This document shows, one piece after another, positions 6,859-14,836 of a DNA stretch of 30,909 nt. The DNA lies in contig JAZSFO010000086.1 of assembly GCA_045532255.1 (NCBI GenBank), positions 1-30,909 of the forward strand, written 5' to 3'. The translations under genes and the position numbers were made by a program. The number at the start of each line of letters is the position of its first letter. Positions within the stretch are counted from its first letter, which is position 1. The stretch is from RGIG8748 sp045532255. GTDB taxonomy: Bacteria; Bacillota; Clostridia; UMGS1810. A model generated the notes under the pieces. That model saw nothing but the letters and a program-made list of their open reading frames with translations. It searched no databases and was not told where the DNA came from.

Positions 6859-7151
6859 TGTAACTTACCTCCATAAGCACACGGAAGACAAGCTCCGCAT
6901 GCCTTAAATTTTTAAAATTTTCACGTTTTTCATTTGTCGTCCTCGTAAGGCGACAGCCTTTCTTCGTCCTCCGCATAAAAACCGTACTAAATTTTATGCA
7001 TTTAAGGTCGAAGAGTTTTAAGATAGTCAATTTTGTGTCAAGACAAATAAAATCTTGAAGGGAATACTTTTGTATTTTCAAAAGATTTTATGCGGTATTG
7101 ACCTAAATTGCCATCTTAAAACCATACGGGGTTTGACCTCCGTGTGCTTTA
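6859..7151 (-). other. Structured intergenic region between NifU-like and GGGtGRT genes
   Basis: This 293-bp stretch has no credible gene but many inverted repeats: an outer pair AAGCACACGGA (6875-6885) and TCCGTGTGCTT (7139-7149), GTTTTAAGAT/ATCTTAAAAC (7015-7024/7113-7122), GCATAAAA/TTTTATGC (6973-6980/6992-6999), AAGGC/GCCTT (6947-6951/6956-6960), CAAGA/TCTTG (7039-7043/7053-7057) and CTTTTG/CAAAAG (7067-7072/7079-7084). It could be a structured RNA leader of the GGGtGRT gene or a small inserted palindromic element. Confidence 0.5.
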
Positions 7152-7847
7152 TTATTCGTGTCTCGGGTCGATGAGCTTAGCCGCACTGTCTACTCTGCCG
7201 TACTGACCGCTTGCCTTTTCCAGAGCTTCGTTTGCGTCCATACCCTTTTTGGTAATCATTTCCATCATCTTGCCAAGGTGAACGAACTTGTAACCGATGA
7301 TTTCGTCATCTTCATCAAGAGCTACCTTTGTTACATAGCCTTCTGCCATTTCGAGATATCTGGGACCCTTTGCAAGTGTACCGTACATAGTACCAACCTG
7401 ACTTCTGAGACCCTTACCCAAGTCTTCGAGACCTGCGCCTACGGGGAGACCGTCCTCGGAGAATGCTGTCTGAGTTCTTCCGTATACAATCTGGAGGAAG
7501 AGTTCTCTCATAGCTGTGTTGATAGCATCACAAACAAGGTCTGTGTTGAGTGCTTCAAGAATTGTCTTGCCGGGAAGAATTTCGGAAGCCATGGCTGCCG
7601 AATGTGTCATACCTGAGCAACCGATTGTCTCAACGAGAGCCTCCTGGATGATACCTTCCTTAACATTAAGAGTGAGCTTGCATGTACCCTGCTGAGGAGC
7701 ACACCAGCCAATACCGTGTGTAAGACCTGATATGTCCTTAATTTCCTTGGATTTGGTCCAGAGACCTTCCTGGGGAATAGGAGCAGGGCCGTGATTTGCG
7801 CCCTTTTTTACTACACACATATTTTCAACTTCTGCACTGTAAATCAT
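7152..7847 (-). CDS. NifU-like iron-sulfur cluster scaffold protein
   Basis: The 231-residue protein has a NifU/IscU N-terminal-type core with ALVETIGCSGMTHSAAMAS around residues 70-88 and cysteines at 11, 49, 56, 77 and 106. IscU-type scaffolds hold a nascent Fe-S cluster on three cysteines; which of these serve that role here is not certain. It is longer than IscU and has its own C-terminal extension ending in a helix-rich tail, so it is a divergent branch. AAGGGG lies 7 nt before the ATG. It is the first gene of the unit with the GGGtGRT protein. No IscS/SufS desulfurase is near. Confidence 0.82.
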   Translation of the reverse strand: MIYSAEVENMCVVKKGANHGPAPIPQEGLWTKSKEIKDISGLTHGIGWCAPQQGTCKLTLNVKEGIIQEALVETIGCSGMTHSAAMASEILPGKTILEALNTDLVCDAINTAMRELFLQIVYGRTQTAFSEDGLPVGAGLEDLGKGLRSQVGTMYGTLAKGPRYLEMAEGYVTKVALDEDDEIIGYKFVHLGKMMEMITKKGMDANEALEKASGQYGRVDSAAKLIDPRHE

Positions 7848-7885
7848 TTTTTTACCCCTTTCTTGCCATTATAATATTTAAATAC

Positions 7886-7914
7886 ATTTTATCACAATAT
7901 TTCCAAAGATACAA
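7886..7914 (-). promoter_or_regulatory. Promoter of the NifU-like/GGGtGRT operon
   Basis: TTGTAT (7909-7914) and TAAAAT (7886-7891) with a 17-bp spacer on the minus strand; a TG lies 3 bases before the -10. A TATAAT at 7868-7873 is a second possible -10. Confidence 0.5.
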
Positions 7915-7938
7915 GTAAAACTTTCATATTTTTACAAA

Positions 7939-8694
7939 TTATACATCCATTATATTTTTCATATCATACATACCGCTCGGCTTGTCCTTGATGAATTTTG
8001 CGGCACGGATACTTCCCACAGCAAAAATCTCCTTGCTCATTGCCTTGTGGTTGATTTCTATAATCTCGTCCTTGCCTGCAAATATTACATCGTGCTCGCC
8101 AACAATTGTACCGCCTCTTACTGCATGGATGCCTATTTCGTCCTTTGTGCGTTTCTTGCGGACGGAATGTCTGTCATATACATACTTGGGTGTGTTTGTA
8201 AGAGTGTCTGCAATCTCATCTGCTATCATAAGTGCTGTACCGCTCGGTGCATCTATCTTCTGGTTGTGGTGCTTTTCTATAATTTCTATATCAAAGCTGT
8301 CCTCAAGAAGCGATGCCGCCTTTTTGACAAGTGATACAAGTAAGTTTACACCAAGAGACATATTGGCACTAAAGAACACCGCAGTACTTTTCGAAAGCTC
8401 GCAAAGTGTCTCCTTCTGCTCCTTGGAAAGTCCGGTTGTTGCCATTACAAGCGGTTTGCTGTTCTCTCTGCAGTAGCTTACTATACTATCAAAGCATGAC
8501 GGATGCGAAAAATCTATAACCACATCTCCCGATTGCTCTGCCTCGTCAAAGGACTTATACACCTCGTAGTCAAAGCACTTTTCTGTGTTTATATCCACAC
8601 CGAAGGCTATACGGCAATCGTCTTTTTCTGCTACAAGAGCGGATATTACCTTGCCCATTTTGCCGTTACAGCCCGACAGAATTATGTTTGTCAT
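7939..8694 (-). CDS. dapB: 4-hydroxy-tetrahydrodipicolinate reductase DapB
   Basis: DapB reduces 4-hydroxy-tetrahydrodipicolinate with NAD(P)H to tetrahydrodipicolinate in lysine and diaminopimelate synthesis. The 251-residue protein starts with the Rossmann loop SGCNGKMG (residues 7-14) and has the active-site block EKHHNQKIDAPSGTAL with its catalytic histidine and lysine. An upstream in-frame ATG (8709) is rejected because GGGAGG lies 7 nt before the ATG at 8694. It is the third gene after asd and dapA behind the lysine riboswitch, with an 84-bp gap containing a hairpin. Length is slightly below the usual 265-270. Confidence 0.97.
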   Translation of the reverse strand: MTNIILSGCNGKMGKVISALVAEKDDCRIAFGVDINTEKCFDYEVYKSFDEAEQSGDVVIDFSHPSCFDSIVSYCRENSKPLVMATTGLSKEQKETLCELSKSTAVFFSANMSLGVNLLVSLVKKAASLLEDSFDIEIIEKHHNQKIDAPSGTALMIADEIADTLTNTPKYVYDRHSVRKKRTKDEIGIHAVRGGTIVGEHDVIFAGKDEIIEINHKAMSKEIFAVGSIRAAKFIKDKPSGMYDMKNIMDV

Positions 8695-8716
8695 TTGATT
8701 TCCTCCCATATTTTTA

Positions 8717-8765
8717 ATGGGCGGGCTAGCCTCAACAACCGATGCTAAAGCTAAACCTCACCCAT
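8717..8765 (-). other. Hairpin between dapA and dapB
   Basis: On the minus strand ATGGGTG-A-GGTT-T-AGC can pair with GCT-AGCC-CGCCCAT: about 14 base pairs with two bulged bases and a loop of about 20 nt. It ends about 20 nt before the dapB ATG without a strong T run. It could be an attenuator or an RNA-processing/stability element. Confidence 0.45.
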
Positions 8766-8778
8766 ATAAAAATCAAAA

Positions 8779-9666
8779 TTATTTAATAAGGCCGTAGTTT
8801 ACCATAGCCCTTCTGAGAACTTCCTTATTTTCCTCGCTCATTTCATAAAGCGGCATTCTCAGTTCACCCGCATTGTAGCCGAGCATATTCATAGCTGTCT
8901 TTACGGGAATGGGATTAACCTCGCAGAACAGTGCATCTACAAGCTCTATAGCCTCAAGCTGAAGCTTAAGCGACTTCTCTACATCTCCCTTGAGATAGCT
9001 ATCTACAATATCGTGTGTCTGACGGGGTGCAACATTGGAAAGGACGGAAATAACACCCTTTCCTCCCAGAGAAAGCAGGGGAACAATCTGGTCGTCATTA
9101 CCCGAATATATGGTCATGTCATCACCGCAGAGCTGTGCAATCTTTGCAACCTGAGATATGTCTCCGCTTGCCTCCTTGACAGCAACTATATTTTCCACCT
9201 TTGAAAGCTCCTTGAGGGTCTTTGGCTGTATATTAACTCCTGTTCTTGAGGGAACATTGTAGAGTATTATAGGAACCTTTACAGCATTCGCAACCATTGT
9301 GTAATGCTGAATAAGACCTCTCTGTGTGGTTTTGTTATAGTACGGTGTTACAAGAAGGAGTGCATCTACGCCGAGAGCCTCTGCATTCTTGCTGAGTTCT
9401 ATACAATGACGGGTATCGTTTGAGCCTGTGCCTGCAATTACGGGAACTCTGCCCGAAACTCTCTTGACACAGTATTCTATAGCACTTAAGTGCTCTGAGT
9501 CGGGCATGGTTGCCGACTCTCCTGTTGTACCGCAAACCACTATGGCATCAGTACCGCCCTCAATCTGGTCATCTATTATCTTACCGAAGCTATCAAAGTC
9601 TATACCCTTATCGTTAAAGGGTGTGATGATTGCAACCGCAGCACCTGTAAAAACAATAGGTTTCAT
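8779..9666 (-). CDS. dapA: 4-hydroxy-tetrahydrodipicolinate synthase DapA
   Basis: DapA condenses pyruvate with aspartate semialdehyde, the committed step to diaminopimelate, lysine and dipicolinate. The 295-residue TIM-barrel protein shows the pyruvate-binding GTTGES (46-51), the catalytic Tyr136 in YNVPSRTG and the Schiff-base Lys164 in VAVKEASGD. GGAGG precedes the ATG at a few bases. It lies 18 bp after asd, so it is part of the riboswitch-controlled operon. Because this organism makes spores, its product also feeds dipicolinic acid synthesis. Confidence 0.98.
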   Translation of the reverse strand: MKPIVFTGAAVAIITPFNDKGIDFDSFGKIIDDQIEGGTDAIVVCGTTGESATMPDSEHLSAIEYCVKRVSGRVPVIAGTGSNDTRHCIELSKNAEALGVDALLLVTPYYNKTTQRGLIQHYTMVANAVKVPIILYNVPSRTGVNIQPKTLKELSKVENIVAVKEASGDISQVAKIAQLCGDDMTIYSGNDDQIVPLLSLGGKGVISVLSNVAPRQTHDIVDSYLKGDVEKSLKLQLEAIELVDALFCEVNPIPVKTAMNMLGYNAGELRMPLYEMSEENKEVLRRAMVNYGLIK

Positions 9667-9684
9667 AATAGTTTACCTCCGAAA

Positions 9685-10686
9685 TCAGTTATTTTCCCAA
9701 TAAGAAATAAGCTTCTGAGCAATCTGTACTGCATTTGCAGCTGCTCCCTTTCTTATGTTATCTGCAACAACCCAGAGGTTTACACCGCTTTCCACGCTTT
9801 CGTCACGGCGGATACGGCCCACATAGGTCTCGTTGGTTCCTGTGGCATTTGCTGCAAGAGGATAAACATTGTTCTCGGGGTCATCCTGTACAATAACACC
9901 GGGTGCATTCTTAAGAACTTCCTTAAGCTCATCTAAGTCAAACTGCTTTTCGAATTCGAGGTTGATGGACTCGCTGTGGCTGTTGAAAACAGGAACTCTT
10001 ACGGTGGTTGCTGTAATTCTCATTGAATCTTCGCCGAGAATCTTTCTTGTCTCGTTAACCATCTTCATCTCTTCCTTGGTGTAACCGTTGGGAAGGAATA
10101 CATCTATATGGGGAAGACAGTTGTTTGCTATAGGATGGGGGAACTTCTTGGGTGCTTCGCCCTTGAGACCGTCTTCAAGGTCCTTCCAACCTGCCATACC
10201 TGCACCTGAAACAGCCTGATATGTAGAGTATACAACTCTCTTTATGGTGTATTTGTCATGCAGGGGCTTCATAGCAACCATAGCCTGTATTGTGGAGCAG
10301 TTGGGGTTTGCAATAATACCCTTGTGCTTTAATATATCATCGGGATTAACCTCGGGAACTACGAGCGGAACCTCGGGGTCCATTCTCCATGCACTTGAGT
10401 TGTCAATAACAACAACGCCCTTTGATGCTGCTATAGGTGCAAACTTCTCACTTGTGGAGCCGCCTGCGGAAAACAGAGCTATGTCTATATCCTTGTCAAA
10501 GGAGTTTTCGGTGAGTTCTTCTATAACATAATCCTTGCCCATAAACTCAACTGTTGTTCCTGCAGAACGCTTGGATGCCATAAGATAATAGTTCTCTACA
10601 GGGAGCTTAAGCTCCTCGAGCACCTTTAAGAAAGTTCTTCCTACCATACCGGTAGCACCTACAACCGCTACATTGTACTTTTTCAT
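9685..10686 (-). CDS. asd: Aspartate-semialdehyde dehydrogenase
   Basis: Asd reduces aspartyl phosphate to aspartate semialdehyde with NADPH, the branch point to lysine, threonine and methionine. The 333-residue protein has the NADP loop GATGMVG (10-16) and the active-site cysteine Cys130 in ANPNCSTIQ. The frame runs open to 10815, but that stretch is the lysine riboswitch terminator; the ATG at 10686 gives the standard MKKYNVAVVGATG N terminus. An ATG at 10698 is too close to the AAAGGA site. It is the first gene of asd-dapA-dapB, so lysine represses the whole operon. Confidence 0.97.
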   Translation of the reverse strand: MKKYNVAVVGATGMVGRTFLKVLEELKLPVENYYLMASKRSAGTTVEFMGKDYVIEELTENSFDKDIDIALFSAGGSTSEKFAPIAASKGVVVIDNSSAWRMDPEVPLVVPEVNPDDILKHKGIIANPNCSTIQAMVAMKPLHDKYTIKRVVYSTYQAVSGAGMAGWKDLEDGLKGEAPKKFPHPIANNCLPHIDVFLPNGYTKEEMKMVNETRKILGEDSMRITATTVRVPVFNSHSESINLEFEKQFDLDELKEVLKNAPGVIVQDDPENNVYPLAANATGTNETYVGRIRRDESVESGVNLWVVADNIRKGAAANAVQIAQKLISYWENN

Positions 10687-10733
10687 CTTAAACTTCATTC
10701 CTTTCGATTTATATAATATATTTTTTACATAAC

Positions 10734-10760
10734 AAAAGCCGGCCAGATAATGAGCCGACT
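10734..10760 (-). terminator. Riboswitch-controlled terminator before asd
   Basis: On the minus strand AGTCGGC and GCCGGCT form a 7-bp stem with a 10-nt loop, followed directly by TTTT. It ends about 50 nt before the asd start and is the expected expression platform of the lysine riboswitch. Confidence 0.75.
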
Positions 10761-10814
10761 GTACACAAATAGCTTCTTGCACAGATAGCTCTCCGCATAC
10801 CGCCGGTAGAAGCA

Positions 10815-10997
10815 TATCTCAAAAGAAGACTAGCTCTCCGCACTACGAATATGCGACAGTCACAGCGCTCTTAACGATGCAACCAGAGGGTATGTATAAC
10901 GGGCACAAACCTCTTCGGCGCTCAACCCTTTCCGCACAGCATACAGACCCCGAAGTCCTGAACTATCGTACTCTTGAAAAGCGCACCTCTATCTAAC
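10815..10997 (-). promoter_or_regulatory. Lysine riboswitch (L box) aptamer upstream of asd
   Basis: Read on the minus strand the leader contains the conserved L-box blocks in order: AGATAGAGGTGCGC at 10981-10994, GGAAAGGGTTGAGCGCCGAAG at about 10915-10935, and a closing segment around GAGCTAGTCT near 10827-10836 that can pair with the 5' end as P1. Length, the downstream terminator and the downstream genes asd-dapA-dapB all agree. When lysine binds, P1 forms and transcription stops at the terminator at 10734-10760. The 12-nt sequence TGCGGAGAGCTA occurs at the 3' edge of the aptamer and again 45 nt later. Confidence 0.9.
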
Positions 10998-11004
10998 TTT
11001 AAAC

Positions 11005-11033
11005 AGTATACCACTTTTATACCGACAAGTCAA
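11005..11033 (-). promoter_or_regulatory. Promoter of the lysine-riboswitch operon
   Basis: TTGACT (11028-11033) and TATACT (11005-11010) with a 17-bp spacer on the minus strand. The start site falls near 10998, at the first base of the L-box leader. Confidence 0.85.
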
Positions 11034-11091
11034 TGTTTTTTTCATCAGATTACAAATATAATACCGAAAGGTGACTATTTTGTTAAAATCC

Positions 11092-11120
11092 TTGACTCAA
11101 ATAAAAAGTAATACTATAAT
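11092..11120 (+). promoter_or_regulatory. Sigma-A promoter of the spoIID-like gene
   Basis: TTGACT (11092-11097) and TATAAT (11115-11120) with a 17-bp spacer, 40 bp before the TTG start. It is divergent from the lysine operon promoter. A vegetative-type promoter hints that the gene is not strictly sporulation specific. Confidence 0.8.
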
Positions 11121-11159
11121 GTAGAATGTATTATTTTGTATTTCTGAGGAGATGATTAT

Positions 11160-12467
11160 TTGAAAAAGCTCTTTATTATTACTGCCATTGTTACCATACT
11201 TCTTACATATACAATATGCTCTCATGCAGACGGTTATGACACAATAAAGGTCGGCTTATCCTACGGAGACAGTGCAAAAGCATCTGTATCAATAAAGACA
11301 GCATCGGGCCTCAGCTACGGAGTTTACGATGGAGGACACACAGAAACAGGTATTCTTACAGGAAGCGATTTTACGGTTTCTGCCTACTCCGAGTCCGAGG
11401 TTCTGATAAACGGAGTACAGGTTGTATATACCGCTGGGTCAAATCTCTCCCTTGTTCCTCTGGAGGGGAGCATATTTATAGACTCCAAGGAATACAGAGG
11501 CTCTGTTATTATAACAAATGCCTCGGCTTCAGCAATAAATATCATTAATGTTCTTCCGATGGAAGAATACCTGTACGGCGTTATAGGAGGAGAAATGCCG
11601 TTCTCGTGGCATACCGAGGCACTCAAAGCGCAGGCAGTATGTGCAAGAGGCTTTGCGGTATCCAATTTCAACAAGCACGCTTCTCTTGGCTTTAATGTAT
11701 GTGCAACAACAAACTGCCAGGTGTATAGCGGTGTATCGGGCGAGACACCGTCGGTTACAGAGGCGGTAGATGCTACAGCAGGACAAATTGTAACCTATGA
11801 GGGCAAAACAGCTGAAACTCTGTTTTATTCCGCAAGCGGAGGACACAGTGCCAATGTCAAGAATGTGTGGGGAAGCTCCATTCCCTATCTTAGCGGTGTT
11901 GAGGACCCCTACGAGAGCGAGGATGCACCGAGACATTCATGGTCAGCAACCCTGACACTTGACGAAATATCACAGATACTTCTGGACAGAGGGGATAATA
12001 TCGGCACCGTAACATCCCTTACTGCCAAAACAGACGAAACAGGAAGAACCTACGAGCTTACAGCAGAGGGAACAGATGGAAGTGTAACACTCACAAGACA
12101 AAACACCTATTCACCCTTTTATTCCAAGGGGGTATTAAGTCAGAAATATACTATTGTACCTGTAGGCGAAAGCACACGAGAGGTATATGCAATAAGCAAA
12201 AGTCCGATTTCGGCGCTTTCGTCCAAATATGCGATTAACTCAAGGGGTGTTATAGCTGACATATCCTCGGGCTTTGCCATAATATCGGCTAGCGGAACAG
12301 ATTACTACACCACAGGCGAAGTAACGGCATACACCTTCCAAGGCGGCGGCTGGGGACATGGTGTAGGAATGAGCCAGTATGGTGCAAAGGGCATGGCGGA
12401 AAACGGCTTTACCTACGATGCCATTCTATCTCACTACTATCCCGGTACAGAACTCAGTGACATATGA
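11160..12467 (+). CDS. SpoIID/LytB domain protein (secreted peptidoglycan lytic enzyme)
   Basis: The 435-residue protein has a signal peptide or N-terminal anchor (residues 1-22, ending SHA) and a SpoIID/LytB domain: VLPMEEYLYGVIGGEMP (131-147), with a glutamate (E145) at the position of the catalytic residue of SpoIID, then HTEALKAQAVCARGFAV, and the C-terminal GGGWGHGVGMSQYGAKGMA. SpoIID of Bacillus is a lytic transglycosylase needed for engulfment. This homologue is longer and lies with queA rather than in a sporulation operon, so it may be a general cell-wall enzyme. The start is TTG at 11160: GAGGAG lies 8 nt before it, and the ATG just upstream runs into a stop at once. Confidence 0.87.
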   Translation: MKKLFIITAIVTILLTYTICSHADGYDTIKVGLSYGDSAKASVSIKTASGLSYGVYDGGHTETGILTGSDFTVSAYSESEVLINGVQVVYTAGSNLSLVPLEGSIFIDSKEYRGSVIITNASASAINIINVLPMEEYLYGVIGGEMPFSWHTEALKAQAVCARGFAVSNFNKHASLGFNVCATTNCQVYSGVSGETPSVTEAVDATAGQIVTYEGKTAETLFYSASGGHSANVKNVWGSSIPYLSGVEDPYESEDAPRHSWSATLTLDEISQILLDRGDNIGTVTSLTAKTDETGRTYELTAEGTDGSVTLTRQNTYSPFYSKGVLSQKYTIVPVGESTREVYAISKSPISALSSKYAINSRGVIADISSGFAIISASGTDYYTTGEVTAYTFQGGGWGHGVGMSQYGAKGMAENGFTYDAILSHYYPGTELSDI

Positions 12468-12481
12468 AAGGAAACAGCAAA

Positions 12482-13507
12482 TTGAAAACAAGTGACTTTT
12501 ACTACGACTTGCCACAGGAACTCATTGCTCAGAAACCGCTCGAGGACAGAGCTTCGTCAAGACTTATGAAGCTAAATAAAACAGACGGCACAATTGAGCA
12601 CACTCACTTTGGCAACATAACAGAATATATAAACCCGGGCGACTGTCTTGTTCTTAATGACACAAGGGTTATCCCCGCAAGGCTCTACGGAGTCAAGGAG
12701 GGAAGCGGAGGAAGGATAGAATTTCTGCTTCTTACCCGCAAGGAACAGGATATATGGGAAGTAATATTAAAACCCGGAAAGAAAGCAAAACCCGGTGCAA
12801 GATTTGTGTTCGGTGACGGACTTCTTACCGCAGAAATAATAGATGTGGTAAATGACGGAAACAGACTGGTTAAATTTTACTATCACGGTCTTTTTGAAAA
12901 CATACTGGAAAAGCTCGGCGAAATGCCTCTCCCTCCGTATATAACAGAAAAATTAACGAACAAGGAAAGATACCAGACCGTATACTCCCGTCACGAAGGA
13001 AGCGCCGCCGCACCTACTGCGGGACTTCACTTTACACCCGAGCTGCTCGAAGCAATAGAAAAGAAAGGTGCTCACCTTGCATATGTAACACTTCATGTAG
13101 GTCTTGGAACATTCAGACCCGTAAAGGTAGACGATGTAAAGAACCACAAAATGCACTCCGAATTCTATGTAATAACCAAGGAAACTGCCGACATAATAAA
13201 CTCTGCAAGGGCAAACGGCGGAAGAATAATCTCTGTCGGCACAACCTCGACGAGAGTTCTCGAAACGGTGGCAGATGACAACGGCATCGTTTGCGAGGCG
13301 AGCGGATGGACGGATATATTCATATATCCTCCGTACAAATTCAAATGTCCCGATGCCCTGATAACAAATTTCCATTTGCCCGAATCGACACTGCTCATGC
13401 TTGTAAGCTCCTTTAGCTCAAAGGAAATAATAATGAACGCTTATGAAGAAGCGGTAAAGGAAAAATACAGGTTTTTCAGCTTTGGTGACGCGATGTTTAT
13501 TCAATGA
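12482..13507 (+). CDS. queA: tRNA preQ1(34) S-adenosylmethionine ribosyltransferase-isomerase QueA
   Basis: QueA transfers the ribosyl part of S-adenosylmethionine onto preQ1 in tRNA, giving epoxyqueuosine. The 341-residue protein begins KTSDFYYDLPQELIAQ as is standard for QueA and holds VLNDTRVIPARLYG, GSAAAPTAGLHFTPELL and HVGLGTFRPV. I chose TTG at 12482 because it yields the family N terminus and lies 8 nt after AAAGGA. An ATG at 12464, overlapping the stop of the preceding gene as ATGA but without a ribosome binding site, adds six residues and is the alternative. tgt follows after 129 bp. Confidence 0.97.
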   Translation: MKTSDFYYDLPQELIAQKPLEDRASSRLMKLNKTDGTIEHTHFGNITEYINPGDCLVLNDTRVIPARLYGVKEGSGGRIEFLLLTRKEQDIWEVILKPGKKAKPGARFVFGDGLLTAEIIDVVNDGNRLVKFYYHGLFENILEKLGEMPLPPYITEKLTNKERYQTVYSRHEGSAAAPTAGLHFTPELLEAIEKKGAHLAYVTLHVGLGTFRPVKVDDVKNHKMHSEFYVITKETADIINSARANGGRIISVGTTSTRVLETVADDNGIVCEASGWTDIFIYPPYKFKCPDALITNFHLPESTLLMLVSSFSSKEIIMNAYEEAVKEKYRFFSFGDAMFIQ

Positions 13508-13524
13508 TTTTATCATTGAATAAA
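13496..13524 (+). repeat. Perfect 13-bp hairpin over the queA stop codon
   Basis: TTTATTCAATGAT (13496-13508) and ATCATTGAATAAA (13512-13524) are perfect inverted repeats with a 3-nt loop, including the queA stop. It is AT-rich and has no T run, so it fits RNA 3'-end stabilisation better than a terminator. Confidence 0.5.
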
Positions 13525-13566
13525 CAAGGTAATAGGTAATAAGGAATAGTGAAAAGGTATGGTAGG

Positions 13567-13590
13567 TTTTCGCCATTTAGCGAAAACCAA
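13567..13590 (+). repeat. Hairpin between queA and tgt
   Basis: GGTTTTCGC and GCGAAAACC form a perfect 9-bp stem around a 6-nt loop. An A-rich tract follows, so it is not a plus-strand intrinsic terminator. Confidence 0.45.
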
Positions 13591-13636
13591 AATAAAATAA
13601 ACAAATATAAAGTGTCGAATTATTACAGAGGTAGAT

Positions 13637-14767
13637 ATGTACAAACTCATTAAAAAAGACGGTCTCGCAAGGCGGGGCGAATTTAAGACAGTACACGGTG
13701 TCATACAGACACCCGTGTTTATGAATGTAGGCACACTCGGTGCAATAAAGGGTGCCGTATCTTCTATGGACCTAAAGGATATCGGCTGTCAGGTGGAGCT
13801 TTCCAACACATACCATCTGCATGTCCGCCCGGGCGATAAGATTATCAAGGAGATGGGCGGTCTTCATAAGTTTATGAACTGGGACAGACCGATACTCACC
13901 GACAGCGGCGGTTTTCAGGTCTTTTCGCTTGCAAAGCTCCGCAAGATAAAGGAAGAGGGCGTTTATTTCAACTCCCACATAGACGGCAAGAAGATATTTA
14001 TGGGTCCTGAGGAAAGCATGCAGATACAATCCAACCTCGGCTCTACGATAGCAATGGCATTTGACGAATGTGTTGCTCTGCCTGCTGAATATAAGTATGC
14101 CAAAGAATCCCACGAGAGAACTATACGCTGGCTCAAACGATGCAAGGAAGAAATGAAAAGACTAAACTCTCTTCCCGATACCGTAAACCCACATCAAATG
14201 CTCTTTGGCATCAATCAGGGTGCAACCTTTGATGACCTGAGAATAGAAAACATGAAGGAAATAGCAAAGCTCGACCTAGACGGCTATGCAATAGGCGGTC
14301 TTGCAGTAGGCGAAACCACCGAGGAAATGTATCATATCCTTGATGTAACTCTCCCCTATGCACCCGAGGATAAGCCAAGATATCTGATGGGTGTGGGAAC
14401 TCCGCAGAACATTCTTGAGGCGGTAGACAGAGGGGTTGACTTCTTTGACTGCGTAATGCCGAGCCGTAATGCAAGACACTGCAATCTCTTTACGGAAAAC
14501 GGCTATATGAACCTAAAGAACGAAAAGTTTGAAAAAGACCCTCTCCCCATTGAACCGGGATGCACATGTCCTGCGTGCCAAAACTATTCCAGAGCATACA
14601 TCAGGCATCTTTTTAAGGCTAAGGAGATGCTTGCAATGAGACTTTGTGTACTGCACAATCTCAATTTCTACAACAGACTTATGGCTGATATCCGCAAGGC
14701 GATAGAAGAGGACAGATACCAGGAATTCAAGATTCAGAAAATTGCAAAATACTCTCAACGGGTATAA
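13637..14767 (+). CDS. tgt: tRNA-guanine transglycosylase Tgt
   Basis: Tgt exchanges guanine 34 for preQ1 in GUN-anticodon tRNAs, the step before QueA in queuosine synthesis. The 376-residue protein has the catalytic LTDSGGFQVFS with Asp89, the nucleophile region FFDCVMPSRNARH, and the zinc site CTCPACQ followed by a histidine in YIRHLF. Length is as in other bacterial Tgt. GAGG precedes the ATG. It lies between queA and yajC, an order common in Firmicutes and Proteobacteria alike. Confidence 0.98.
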   Translation: MYKLIKKDGLARRGEFKTVHGVIQTPVFMNVGTLGAIKGAVSSMDLKDIGCQVELSNTYHLHVRPGDKIIKEMGGLHKFMNWDRPILTDSGGFQVFSLAKLRKIKEEGVYFNSHIDGKKIFMGPEESMQIQSNLGSTIAMAFDECVALPAEYKYAKESHERTIRWLKRCKEEMKRLNSLPDTVNPHQMLFGINQGATFDDLRIENMKEIAKLDLDGYAIGGLAVGETTEEMYHILDVTLPYAPEDKPRYLMGVGTPQNILEAVDRGVDFFDCVMPSRNARHCNLFTENGYMNLKNEKFEKDPLPIEPGCTCPACQNYSRAYIRHLFKAKEMLAMRLCVLHNLNFYNRLMADIRKAIEEDRYQEFKIQKIAKYSQRV

Positions 14768-14775
14768 TATTATAC

Positions 14776-14804
14776 TTGATTTTTTACAGTAAATGGTATA
14801 TACT
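14776..14804 (+). promoter_or_regulatory. Promoter before yajC
   Basis: TTGATT (14776-14781) and TATACT (14799-14804) with a 17-bp spacer lie just after the tgt stop, 32 bp before yajC. It would let the Sec genes be expressed independently of queA-tgt. Confidence 0.65.
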
Positions 14805-14836
14805 TATTGTATATCAAATGTTAGGAGGAAGTTAAT

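Noticed and set aside
10687..10815. N-terminal extension of asd up to an ATG at 10815
   Set aside because: This stretch is the lysine-riboswitch expression platform and terminator; Asd starts with MKKYNVAVVGATG.
12464..12481. ATG at 12464 as the queA start
   Set aside because: It lacks a ribosome binding site and adds six residues foreign to QueA; TTG at 12482 has AAAGGA at 8 nt. It remains possible through ATGA coupling.
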